Part shown: piece by piece, positions 29,093-36,967 of the stretch
Position numbering within the stretch: position 1 is the stretch's first letter
Layout: every line of letters begins with the position of its first letter
Origin: Paraglaciecola chathamensis S18K6
Lineage (GTDB): Bacteria > Pseudomonadota > Gammaproteobacteria > Enterobacterales > Alteromonadaceae
Reading direction: 5' to 3'
Assembly: GCA_000314955.1 (NCBI GenBank)
Contig: BAEM01000004.1
Location: 1-64,000 of the forward strand
Length of the DNA stretch: 64,000 bases
Notes under the pieces: generated by a model
What the model was told of the DNA's origin: nothing
Database searches by the model: none
The model's input: only the letters and a program-made list of their open reading frames with translations
Made by a program: the position numbers and the translations under genes

Positions 29093-30154
29093 TTACGCGT
29101 TAAACATAACGAGGTGCTTAAGATCTAAACGGATGCCGATCCTTTCACCAAGAGCATGGTCGTGGTGACTCGGAGCCAAGCAAAGCACAGTTGCCGAAGG
29201 ATCGTCATGCAAAGCAAGTTCATAAAGTATGTGTGCACCTTTAAACGCACGCGACATGACCAAAGCCAGATTCTGACTATTGTCATCATGTACTATGTCG
29301 TCAGGACGCACCAACACATCAATGTTTGTTGCACCTGCAAACCGTGTTATTTGTTCTTTAGTGAGGGAAAAGACGCCCAGCTTGGTTTTAAGGTGAATGT
29401 CGTCGGCGCTGTCCGCCATAATAATTTGCCCGGGTAACAAGGTGCCTTGGCCAATAAAACCGGCGACAAATTTGTCTACTGGCCGGTGGTACAACTGATA
29501 TGCCGTTGCCCACTGTAATAAATGCCCCGCCTTTAACACCCCAATTTTATCTGCCATGGCAAATGCTTCGTGCTGATCATGAGTGACCAGCAATGCACTC
29601 GTACCTGCTTGCTTTAGAATACGCCTTATATCTTGCGCTAAGTCTTCACGTAGCTCAGCATCTAAACTTGAAAATGGCTCATCAAGCAATAATAAATCAG
29701 GCCTAACCGCCAGCGCACGCGCAAGGGCCACCCGTTGTTGTTGACCGCCTGATAAGGCATGAGTGAAACGTTCACCGATATCCGGCAAGCCCACCAACGC
29801 AAGCAGTTCGTCAACCCGCTGTGCCTTTTCTTTGCCACTACTGTGATGTAGTCCAAAAGCAATATTTTGCGCTACATTCAAGTGTGGAAACAAGGCAAAG
29901 TCTTGAAAAACAACGGCAACTTTGCGCTTATCCGGTGCAATATGCGTATCTACACTGGCCACCTGAGTGCCTCTTAGAGCAATCTCACCTTGGGTAAGAG
30001 GTTCAAAACCAGCAATTGCGCGTAAAATAGAAGTTTTCCCGCATCCTGATGGGCCCAGCAAGCAACCTATTTCTCCAGAGTTGAGCGAAAAAGTTACCTC
30101 GCTGACCACCGTTTTATTGTCGTAAGCAATACTAATATTGTTCAAATCAAGCAT
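29093..30154 (-). CDS. fbpC: Ferric iron ABC transporter, ATP-binding protein
   Basis: A 353-residue ATPase of the iron(III)/polyamine/2-aminoethylphosphonate class. It contains Walker A GPSGCGKTS, Q-loop VFQDFALFPHL, signature LSGGQQQRVALARAL, Walker B LLLLDEPFSSLD and the His switch LLVTHDQHEA. The C-terminal 110 residues form the TOBE-type regulatory domain (DVLVRPDDIV). It is the last gene of fbpA-fbpB-fbpC, starting 40 bases after fbpB. Iron specificity is inferred from the binding protein and the upstream Fur box. Confidence 0.92.
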   Translation of the reverse strand: MLDLNNISIAYDNKTVVSEVTFSLNSGEIGCLLGPSGCGKTSILRAIAGFEPLTQGEIALRGTQVASVDTHIAPDKRKVAVVFQDFALFPHLNVAQNIAFGLHHSSGKEKAQRVDELLALVGLPDIGERFTHALSGGQQQRVALARALAVRPDLLLLDEPFSSLDAELREDLAQDIRRILKQAGTSALLVTHDQHEAFAMADKIGVLKAGHLLQWATAYQLYHRPVDKFVAGFIGQGTLLPGQIIMADSADDIHLKTKLGVFSLTKEQITRFAGATNIDVLVRPDDIVHDDNSQNLALVMSRAFKGAHILYELALHDDPSATVLCLAPSHHDHALGERIGIRLDLKHLVMFNA

Positions 30155-30194
30155 TTGGTTTCACCTTCATAACACCGCACTGTCGTTGCTTTTG

Positions 30195-31832
30195 TCACCT
30201 ATCTTTACCTGATTCAAGCGCTCTGGTTAATAATACAACCGGTAATATTCCAACCAACACGATGGCTATAGCAGGAACCGCCGCATCTTGAAGCCGCTCT
30301 TCTGAGGCCAGTTCAAATGTTCTTACTGCTAAGGTATTAAAATTAAAGGGGCGCAGTATGAGTGTGGCGGGTAGTTCTTTTAATACATCTACAAAAACAA
30401 GCAAAATCGCACTGAGAACGCTAGCGCGTAGTAAAGGTATGTGGACTGTTTTTAAAACAGCGAAAGAGGACAACCCCATTGAACGTGCCGCATCATCCAT
30501 ACTTGGCTTAATGCGTTGTAACCCTGCTTCAACATTGTGTAATGCCACGGCTAAAAAACGCACAGAGTAGGCCAGAAGTAGCGCGACTAATGTACCTGAA
30601 AATATCAAACCAACACTGGTGTCAAATAGCGACTCGGTAAGCGCATTCAGAGCATCATCTGCGGCGCTTAACATCAGCATTGCGCCAATAGCTATCACCG
30701 TACCTGGTATCGCATAACCCAAACTAGCTATTTGCACTTGAGAGTTTAGCAACCAGTGGCTGCGTAAACGCTTCGCGTAAGCAAACAGCAAAGCTAAACC
30801 AACAGCAATCAACGCAGCGCTTGCGGCTAAGTAAAAGCTATTCCAAATCAAATCGATAAAGCCACTGTCAATTTGCGTGGTGGCGCGCTCTGCGGCCCAA
30901 ATTAGCAATTGTGCGCAAGGAATAATAAACCCTAAAGATACCGGCAACAAACAGGCTATCACCGCCCACACTGCGGATACTGGGGTCAACGTTAAACGCT
31001 TAGCGCTGTTTTGCTTTTGGCCTTGATGAAAATAGCGTAAGCGACGGCGAGAGTGTTTTTCAATCAACAAAAGCACCAACACAAAACTGGTTAGCACGGC
31101 AGCCAACTGCGCCGCCCCAATCGTATTTCCTAAACCATTCCAAGTACGAAAAATACCCGTGGTAAAGGTACTAATACCAAAATACTGCACGGTGCCATAA
31201 TCGGCAAAGGCTTCCATCATGGCCAATGCAGTACCGGTTAAAATGGCCGGACGAGCTAGTGGAAAAGCAACTTTACGAAAATAACCAAAGCCGCTAACGC
31301 CCATGCTGCGGCTCGCTTCATAAAAGCTCGCTGATTGCTCTGAAAATGCCGTGCGCGCTAACATGTACACGTAAGGATAAAGTACCAGCGATAGCATCAA
31401 TATTGCACCGCCTACTGAGCGCACATCAGGAAACCAGTAATCATGATATGTCCAGTTGAAGGTAGCGCGCAGGTGAGTTTGTAATGGCCCTGCCACATCC
31501 AACATACCTGTATAGGTGTAAGCTAGAATGTAGGCAGGCATCGCCATAGGTAGAAGAATAAGCCATTGTAAAGTGCCACGCCCAGCAAACTCGTAACGAG
31601 CCACCAGCCAAGCTAAGCTTGTACCTAGCAATAGCGTCAGCCCACCCACACTAAAGGCTATCAGTAATGAATGATAAACATAGTCATTAAGCACTGTGGC
31701 AAACAGGTGCTGCCATAATTCTTTTTGGGGAATAAAAACGCTGGTAAAAATTAATAAAACCGGCACTGCCAATAGTAAACTAAAGACAGTGACGGCCCAT
31801 AACCACGGCTCTCGCCAAGGACTAATTTTCAA
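30195..31832 (-). CDS. fbpB: Ferric iron ABC transporter, permease
   Basis: A 545-residue inner-membrane permease with about twelve helices, formed from two fused permease domains, as in FbpB/SfuB. Each half has the cytoplasmic EAA loop: EASRSMGVSGFGYFRKVAFP in the first and DAARSMGLSSFAVLKTVHIP in the second, the contact sites for the ATPase. The start is a TTG at 31832 (no earlier ATG is in frame before the first helix); no good ribosome-binding site is seen, so translation may depend on fbpA, 32 bases upstream. Confidence 0.92.
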   Translation of the reverse strand: MKISPWREPWLWAVTVFSLLLAVPVLLIFTSVFIPQKELWQHLFATVLNDYVYHSLLIAFSVGGLTLLLGTSLAWLVARYEFAGRGTLQWLILLPMAMPAYILAYTYTGMLDVAGPLQTHLRATFNWTYHDYWFPDVRSVGGAILMLSLVLYPYVYMLARTAFSEQSASFYEASRSMGVSGFGYFRKVAFPLARPAILTGTALAMMEAFADYGTVQYFGISTFTTGIFRTWNGLGNTIGAAQLAAVLTSFVLVLLLIEKHSRRRLRYFHQGQKQNSAKRLTLTPVSAVWAVIACLLPVSLGFIIPCAQLLIWAAERATTQIDSGFIDLIWNSFYLAASAALIAVGLALLFAYAKRLRSHWLLNSQVQIASLGYAIPGTVIAIGAMLMLSAADDALNALTESLFDTSVGLIFSGTLVALLLAYSVRFLAVALHNVEAGLQRIKPSMDDAARSMGLSSFAVLKTVHIPLLRASVLSAILLVFVDVLKELPATLILRPFNFNTLAVRTFELASEERLQDAAVPAIAIVLVGILPVVLLTRALESGKDR

Positions 31833-31864
31833 AAGAGAACAGGTCGGTAAAATAAACTATCGAG

Positions 31865-32881
31865 TTATTTCCAACCTGCTTTATCCATCAATACCACTGC
31901 TTGACGGTTTAATTCGCCTACCTTAGCAAGGTCAACATCTTCGGCTTTAAAGTCACCGAACGTAGTCAACACTTCACTTTGCTCAACATCAGCGCGTAAA
32001 GGGTACTCATGATTGGTTTTTGCGTACCACTCTTGCGACTCATCTTGTAGCATGAAACTCACTAGCTTTTGTGCTGCAGCGGCATTAGGAGCGTGCTTGG
32101 TAATGGCGGCACCAGAAATATTGACGTGGGCGCCACGGTCTTGTTGATTTGGCCAAACCACTTTTACTTTGCTGGCCGTTTCTCGCGTAGCTTCGTCTCC
32201 ATCACTGGCCATACCCGCCAAGTAGTATGTGTTGGCAATGGCGATATCACACTGACCTGCCACAACAGCTTTAATTTGATCGCGATCTCCACCTTTTGGC
32301 GTGCGAGCAAAATTCTTAACAAAGTCATTTAACCAAGCTTGGGTTTTCTCTTCACCAAGCTGAGCAATCATAGCAGCCACCATGGATTGGTTGTAAATAT
32401 TGCTTGAAGAGCGAATACAGATCCTACCGCGCCATTGTTCATCGGCTAAGTCTTCCATACGGGACAACTGGCTGGCATCAACGCGCTCAGGGGCAACCAT
32501 CAAAGGCCGCGCTCTTAAGGTAAAACCAACCCAGTTGCTATCCGGATCGATATAATTTTGTGAGATCAATTCTTTAAACGCGTCTGTTTCAATTGCTTGG
32601 GTTAGACCTTGCTCTTTTGCACGGTATAGTCGACCAACATCGGTGGTAATTAAGATATCCGCTGGGCTGTACTTCCCTTCACTTTTAAGGCGCGTGATAA
32701 GCGCATCGGCTTTGCCGGTAACAAGGTTAACTGATATACCAGTATCAGCACTAAACTTATCGAGCAACGGCTTGATAAGAGCCTCTTTTCGCGCAGAATA
32801 CACATTAACTTCTTGCGCAGATGCAAATGCACTAACGGAAATACAACTGACTAAACCCACTAATTTAAGAAAACGTTTCAA
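31865..32881 (-). CDS. fbpA: Ferric iron ABC transporter, periplasmic binding protein
   Basis: A 338-residue periplasmic iron(III)-binding protein (FbpA/FutA type). The signal peptide ends near SAFASA and the mature protein opens EVNVYSARKEALIKPLL, a hallmark of the family. Tyrosines in VNVYSAR and in the IANTYYLAGM stretch (paired Tyr) would bind iron. Two TTG codons compete for the start: 32899 has no ribosome-binding site, while 32881 has AGGA seven bases before it, so I chose 32881. A Fur box lies 55 bases upstream. It leads the fbpABC operon. Confidence 0.92.
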   Translation of the reverse strand: MKRFLKLVGLVSCISVSAFASAQEVNVYSARKEALIKPLLDKFSADTGISVNLVTGKADALITRLKSEGKYSPADILITTDVGRLYRAKEQGLTQAIETDAFKELISQNYIDPDSNWVGFTLRARPLMVAPERVDASQLSRMEDLADEQWRGRICIRSSSNIYNQSMVAAMIAQLGEEKTQAWLNDFVKNFARTPKGGDRDQIKAVVAGQCDIAIANTYYLAGMASDGDEATRETASKVKVVWPNQQDRGAHVNISGAAITKHAPNAAAAQKLVSFMLQDESQEWYAKTNHEYPLRADVEQSEVLTTFGDFKAEDVDLAKVGELNRQAVVLMDKAGWK

Positions 32882-32935
32882 ACCTATATCCTGTTTCAAA
32901 TAGTATTTATCGAATGAATGACAGCCTAAAGCAAT

Positions 32936-32950
32936 TGAGAATAATTATCA
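32936..32950 (-). promoter_or_regulatory. Fur box upstream of fbpABC
   Basis: TGAGAAT A ATTATCA matches the 7-1-7 Fur consensus TGATAAT N ATTATCA at 13 of 14 fixed positions. It lies between the GNAT gene stop and fbpA, where it would repress the iron importer when iron is plentiful. Confidence 0.75.
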
Positions 32951-32963
32951 ATTAGGTGAGCTT

Positions 32964-33425
32964 TTATTGACTTTCAAACATAAGGTAATGACTTTCATGC
33001 ATGTCTAACGCCTCATAAGTGCGCTGAGCAACCAGATTTTCCCGCTCTACATAAAGACGGTAGCCGCACACATTACCTGCGTCATCTCCAAGTGCTCGCA
33101 CTTTATTATATAGAGCGCTGTAAAGCCCTTTACGGCGAAATTGCGGCACAATATAAACACTTTGTACCCACCAAAACTCACTGTTACGCCAATCACTCCA
33201 CTCGGTTGTTACCATCAAGCTGCCAACCACTTGTTCATCTATTTCAGCGACCAGGTAAAAGCCTTTGCTTGCATCGTTAATAAGGTTACTTACCCCTAAC
33301 GTTAACACGTCGCTATCGAGTTGCTTACCTTCGGTTTCGTCAGCCATAAGTTGATTGAAGTTAACCAAAGATTCGATATCACTCACCTGGGCTTTTCTGA
33401 TGATTGTTTGTAAGTTATTTTGCAT
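32964..33425 (-). CDS. GNAT family N-acetyltransferase
   Basis: A 153-residue GNAT protein. The acetyl-CoA binding motif is VYIVPQFRRKGLYSALY (about 91-107), preceded by the beta strands EQVVGSLMVTTEW and followed by NVCGYRLYVERENLVAQRTYEALDM, the common C-terminal part. The acceptor substrate cannot be predicted. It lies between the partner-switching phosphatase gene (35 bases upstream) and the Fur box of fbpA, and may be cotranscribed with the former. Confidence 0.85.
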   Translation of the reverse strand: MQNNLQTIIRKAQVSDIESLVNFNQLMADETEGKQLDSDVLTLGVSNLINDASKGFYLVAEIDEQVVGSLMVTTEWSDWRNSEFWWVQSVYIVPQFRRKGLYSALYNKVRALGDDAGNVCGYRLYVERENLVAQRTYEALDMHESHYLMFESQ

Positions 33426-33460
33426 ATCTAGCCTTTTTAGCTTTTCCGTGAAACTTCACT

Positions 33461-35107
33461 TTATACGTTAAACATCACTTCGACCGCGTTACCAGCATCT
33501 AAATACTGCACGCTATCTGTTAACTCTGCCACTAACTGAATGCCACGTCCAAAACAATCCTCTAAACTGGCTTGTTTTAAGCGAAGCTGATAATCAAACC
33601 CTGGGCCCGAGTCACGCACCAGAATAATCAAACTACGCTTAACGGGATCAAATGTTAGGGTCATGCTGATTTCTGCCTGACTTAACTGCGCGAGGCGCTG
33701 TGTACGCAAATCAAAATAGGCTTCAAACCCATCAGGGGAATGTTTTAAAGCAGAATCAAGCTTTAATACCCCGTGATCTAAAGCGTTGTTGTACAACTCG
33801 CTTACGACAGTAAATAAACGAGCGTGTAGCGCGTACATGCCAGTTTGGCTACATACCATGTTGACCACACTTTGCACGGGATCGCCTTCTTTAATAGCGC
33901 TAGCGTCTAATTCAAACGTTAAATGAAAAGGTATTGGCGCAATAGTCTGCTGGTGCTCTAAAGCCAAAAGAGATTGACACGTATAGGAAACGCAAGTTAA
34001 GTCATCCGAGGGACTGGTATTTTGACTAAATTGCGTAATCCGCTCAAATAACTCTGTGACCGTCACATCTGCTTGAGCTGCCACCCAATGTTCAATTTGT
34101 TTCTCACTGAGCATATTCTGCTCAGGATCCATGATTTCTATCACACCATCTGAAAAAGCCAGTAAACGGTCGCCTACCGTACTTTGATAGCGCTGAATTT
34201 CTTTGCCCATCTCATCGGCGTCCAGTATGCCTAATGCCATATGTTGTGACGAGAACCGTTCAATCACGTCCCCTTCAGCGTTAAATAGCAGTAGGTCAGG
34301 CATACCACTATTCCATATTTCCAAACGGGTACCACAAAGACTTACATGCACCAGCGCGGCAGCAAAAAACATATCGCCAGGCAGTAATTTTAATAAGGTT
34401 TCATTTAGAGTCGCAGCCATTTCAAACACTGATAGTCCCTTGCTCGCCATTGCATGAAAAGCCTGAGAAACCGGCAACGCTCCGATAGCTGCAGCAAGGC
34501 CGTGACCAGTAAAGTCACCGACTAAATAATAAAGTCCACCGTTAGGGCCAGCACTAAACAATAATAAGTCACCATTAAAATCCGTTGCGGGAAGTAACTT
34601 AAAATCTAAATAGGGTAATAACTTGTTGTCGTTCGTTACTGCATTGCCAAAAATATGCTCAACAATTTTATGCTCACGCTCCACTGCGTTGCGATAAAAT
34701 ATTAACTGCTGATTTTGTTCATATGACTTTTTACTTAATTCTCGGGTCCGAGCATGGGCACTTATTTTCGCCGCAAGAATAGTTTTATTAAAGGGTTTGG
34801 CAACAAAATCGTCGCCCCCTACATCAAGACAACGCACCAGACTGTCTTCGTCATCCAATGCGGTAATAAAAATAATTGGTAGATAGATTTCATCTGTTTG
34901 AGCCTTGAGCAAGGGTGCCACTTCAAAGCCGCTCATGTCTTCCATCATCACGTCGAGTAACACTAATTCAGGCTGAATGCGCTTTGCTAACGACAGTGCT
35001 TCGTGACCACTTTCTGCTTCGTAGCAGTCTGGATAACCGTTCTGTTCTAGCATGTGCACCAATAAGAAACGGTTTAAGGAGTCATCATCAACAATAAGTA
35101 TACGCAT
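33461..35107 (-). CDS. Response regulator with PP2C phosphatase and kinase domains (HsbR/CrsR type)
   Basis: A 548-residue three-domain protein. Residues 1-120 are a receiver with Asp52 in LVLLDVMMEDMSG. Residues about 160-365 are a PP2C/SpoIIE phosphatase with GDFTGHGLAAAIG, FSDGVIEIMD and SDDLTCVSY carrying the metal-binding aspartates. Residues about 395-545 are a HATPase_c serine-kinase domain with SELYNNALDHG, VRDSGPGFDY and FGRGIQLV. This architecture matches HsbR of Pseudomonas aeruginosa and CrsR of Shewanella, which control a STAS partner by switching between phosphatase and kinase. The STAS gene lies 34 bases upstream on the same strand. ATG 35107 was chosen as it begins MRILIVDDD. 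Confidence 0.9.
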   Translation of the reverse strand: MRILIVDDDSLNRFLLVHMLEQNGYPDCYEAESGHEALSLAKRIQPELVLLDVMMEDMSGFEVAPLLKAQTDEIYLPIIFITALDDEDSLVRCLDVGGDDFVAKPFNKTILAAKISAHARTRELSKKSYEQNQQLIFYRNAVEREHKIVEHIFGNAVTNDNKLLPYLDFKLLPATDFNGDLLLFSAGPNGGLYYLVGDFTGHGLAAAIGALPVSQAFHAMASKGLSVFEMAATLNETLLKLLPGDMFFAAALVHVSLCGTRLEIWNSGMPDLLLFNAEGDVIERFSSQHMALGILDADEMGKEIQRYQSTVGDRLLAFSDGVIEIMDPEQNMLSEKQIEHWVAAQADVTVTELFERITQFSQNTSPSDDLTCVSYTCQSLLALEHQQTIAPIPFHLTFELDASAIKEGDPVQSVVNMVCSQTGMYALHARLFTVVSELYNNALDHGVLKLDSALKHSPDGFEAYFDLRTQRLAQLSQAEISMTLTFDPVKRSLIILVRDSGPGFDYQLRLKQASLEDCFGRGIQLVAELTDSVQYLDAGNAVEVMFNV

Positions 35108-35141
35108 AATTAGGCGAACCACCGCTTAGCTAGCAAGCAAA

Positions 35142-35447
35142 CTAGCTGATTTCAAATTTTTTATCGAAGCGTGCAATTTGTAAAATTTTAAGCACTTGAG
35201 GGCGGGTATTAGTAATTTTAAAGGTAGACACCTTTCCTGATAACAGCTTTTGCATGTTCAATAACATACCCAGCGCTGAGCTATCCATATAGTCTGTTTT
35301 GTGTAAGTCGATTGTTACCTCTTCCACATCTTCAATATCAGTTGAAAAAGCTACGCGAAAATCTTGCACTTTACCAAAATCAAATACTTCATCAGCGACC
35401 ACCGTTAATTGCTTTTTGTCAGCTGAAAATTTTCGTTCCAAACTCAT
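35142..35447 (-). CDS. STAS-domain anti-sigma factor antagonist (HsbA/CrsA type)
   Basis: A 101-residue STAS protein. The phosphorylation site lies in DYMDSSALGMLLN, with Ser56 as the likely acceptor. In the Pseudomonas and Shewanella counterparts, the unphosphorylated form binds an anti-sigma factor (FlgM for HsbA; in Shewanella the switch releases RpoS), and the adjacent three-domain regulator sets its phosphorylation. Here it is upstream of and cotranscribed with that regulator. Which sigma factor is controlled cannot be read from this window. Confidence 0.88.
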   Translation of the reverse strand: MSLERKFSADKKQLTVVADEVFDFGKVQDFRVAFSTDIEDVEEVTIDLHKTDYMDSSALGMLLNMQKLLSGKVSTFKITNTRPQVLKILQIARFDKKFEIS

Positions 35448-35581
35448 GCTTTACTCCATAAAACTGCGCTTAGTTGCTCTTACATTAAATAGCAGTTTGC
35501 GCATTTTGCCTATAAACATCACCGCTTTTTTAATAGAATCACATTTTTATTCTCATCTTCCAAGCTAAAGCGATAGTCAAC

Positions 35582-35902
35582 ATGAGCCAAGATAATCTTG
35601 TATATAGTACAGATGGTGGTCGAATTGCTGCTAAAAAAGCGCAGCCTTCACGCCCGCAAACAGACGGTATTATCCGTATCCGCAGAGAAACAAAAGGCCG
35701 TAAGGGTAAAGGAGTAACCACTTTGAGCGGCATGGACATGGATGCAGCACAGATCAAAACCTTGTGTTCTGAATTAAAGAAAATGTGCGGTACTGGCGGT
35801 GCAGTAAAAGACGGCGTCATTGAAATTCAAGGTGATAACAGAGACAAAATAAAACAAGCTTTAGAAAAGCGCGGCTACACTGTAAAGCTAGCTGGCGGAT
35901 AA
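35582..35902 (+). CDS. yciH: SUI1/eIF1-like translation factor YciH
   Basis: A 106-residue member of the SUI1 family (E. coli YciH, 108 residues). The conserved core is GKGVTTLSGMD...IKTLCSELKKMCGTGGAVKDG, followed by IEIQGDNRDKIKQALEKRGYTVKLAGG. The eukaryotic relative eIF1 checks start codons; YciH is reported to affect initiation fidelity and to inhibit translation under stress. It is divergent from the STAS gene and 32 bases upstream of the double-receiver gene on the same strand. Confidence 0.93.
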   Translation: MSQDNLVYSTDGGRIAAKKAQPSRPQTDGIIRIRRETKGRKGKGVTTLSGMDMDAAQIKTLCSELKKMCGTGGAVKDGVIEIQGDNRDKIKQALEKRGYTVKLAGG

Positions 35903-35934
35903 TCCGCTAAATTAGTCCCCAACAAAGGTTTACC

Positions 35935-36735
35935 ATGCAAAAGATATTGTTAGCAGACTTAAGTATTATTTTGGTCGAGCCATCGGATACCCAACGAAAA
36001 ATTATCAGTACATTGCTGCACAAAGAAAACGTCGAAAACGTTAATGCCGTCAGCAATGTCAAAGAAGCCATAGAAGCCATCAATAAACAAGGCGCTGACT
36101 TGGTCGTGAGCTCTATGTACCTTGAAGATGGTACTGGCGTAGACATATTAAAATCAATTAAAAACTCGCCTGAACATTGTTCAATCCCGTTTATGTTGGT
36201 CTCATCGGAAAATCGCCCTGAAAAGCTAGAAGAGTTTAAACAAGCAGGTGTGGCGGCTATGCTTCCCAAACCGTTTAGCACCGAGAACCTCTCCCGTGCG
36301 TTAAAAGCGTCGTTAGATCTTATTAACACCGAAGAATTAGACTTAAATTTATTTGATGTTCGCCAAGTGCGTGTTTTGTTAGTGGATGACAGTAAACTAG
36401 CGCGAAACCATATCAAGCGTGTTTTACAAGGCTTAGGCATAGAACAGATAATTGAAGCGGAAAATGGTGCTTCAGCGCTCACTAAACTTAAAGAGCACAC
36501 GTTCGATTTAGTGGTAACGGACTACAATATGCCAGAAATGGATGGTAGAGAATTATCCGAGTTCATCCGTTTTAACAGTGAAACGTCGCATATTCCCATT
36601 ATTATGGTAACGTCAGAATCGGTAAACAGCTTGCATATGGCCAATATTCACCAGACTGGCGTGAATGCTCTGTGTGATAAACCCTTTGAAGTTGAACAAG
36701 TTAAGATGTTACTTATCTCCCTATTAGAGGAATAG
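35935..36735 (+). CDS. Double receiver protein with a degenerate first domain
   Basis: A 266-residue protein made of two CheY-like receivers and nothing else. The second (about 144-266) is canonical: LLVDDSKLAR (Asp151/152), Asp196 in VVTDYNMPEMDG, VTSES and CDKPF. The first (about 9-130) keeps ILVEPSDTQR and the Lys in PKPF, but the phospho-acceptor position is Ser60 (VVSSMYLEDG) instead of Asp, so it cannot take a phosphate in the normal way. There is no output domain, so it probably works by protein contact. Candidates for its partner kinase are elsewhere; the neighbouring partner-switching pair suggests a shared signalling role, which is inference. Confidence 0.88.
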   Translation: MQKILLADLSIILVEPSDTQRKIISTLLHKENVENVNAVSNVKEAIEAINKQGADLVVSSMYLEDGTGVDILKSIKNSPEHCSIPFMLVSSENRPEKLEEFKQAGVAAMLPKPFSTENLSRALKASLDLINTEELDLNLFDVRQVRVLLVDDSKLARNHIKRVLQGLGIEQIIEAENGASALTKLKEHTFDLVVTDYNMPEMDGRELSEFIRFNSETSHIPIIMVTSESVNSLHMANIHQTGVNALCDKPFEVEQVKMLLISLLEE

Positions 36736-36814
36736 ATAGCACTAAGAAACATGCACTTTTAGCCTGTTTATAGAAAATATCTACGCTAAAGGCTATTTTA
36801 GCATAAGGTAAAGA

Positions 36815-36843
36815 TTGACATTGGGCGCTCGAGTTAATAGATT
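36815..36843 (+). promoter_or_regulatory. Predicted sigma-70 promoter of pheA
   Basis: A perfect -35 TTGACA (36815-36820) is followed after 17 bases by TAGATT (36838-36843). This would give a leader of about 115 bases before pheA. Confidence 0.55.
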
Positions 36844-36920
36844 CGAAAGCTCAGTGTATTCAACTGATAATAGTTTCAGCGCGCCAAGCCTGTGTTAAAT
36901 CATTTATATACAAAGAACTT

Positions 36921-36962
36921 ATGCCTTACCCAAAAGGCTTTTTAACCTATCTATGGAAGTGA
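36921..36962 (+). CDS. Possible 13-codon leader peptide upstream of pheA
   Basis: An ATG-initiated frame encodes MPYPKGFLTYLWK, with four aromatic residues of 13 (two Tyr, one Phe, one Trp). Its stop overlaps the pheA ribosome-binding site, six bases before the pheA ATG. Within it GCCTT / AAGGC followed by five T forms a short terminator-like hairpin. It resembles a pheL-type leader in position but has only one Phe, so regulation by attenuation is uncertain. A weak AAAGAA precedes the ATG. Confidence 0.3.
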   Translation: MPYPKGFLTYLWK

Positions 36963-36967
36963 GTAAA

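Noticed and set aside
35907-36500. A 197-residue frame opposite the double receiver gene
   Set aside because: It is an antisense shadow of two receiver domains, with Ser/Leu-rich composition.
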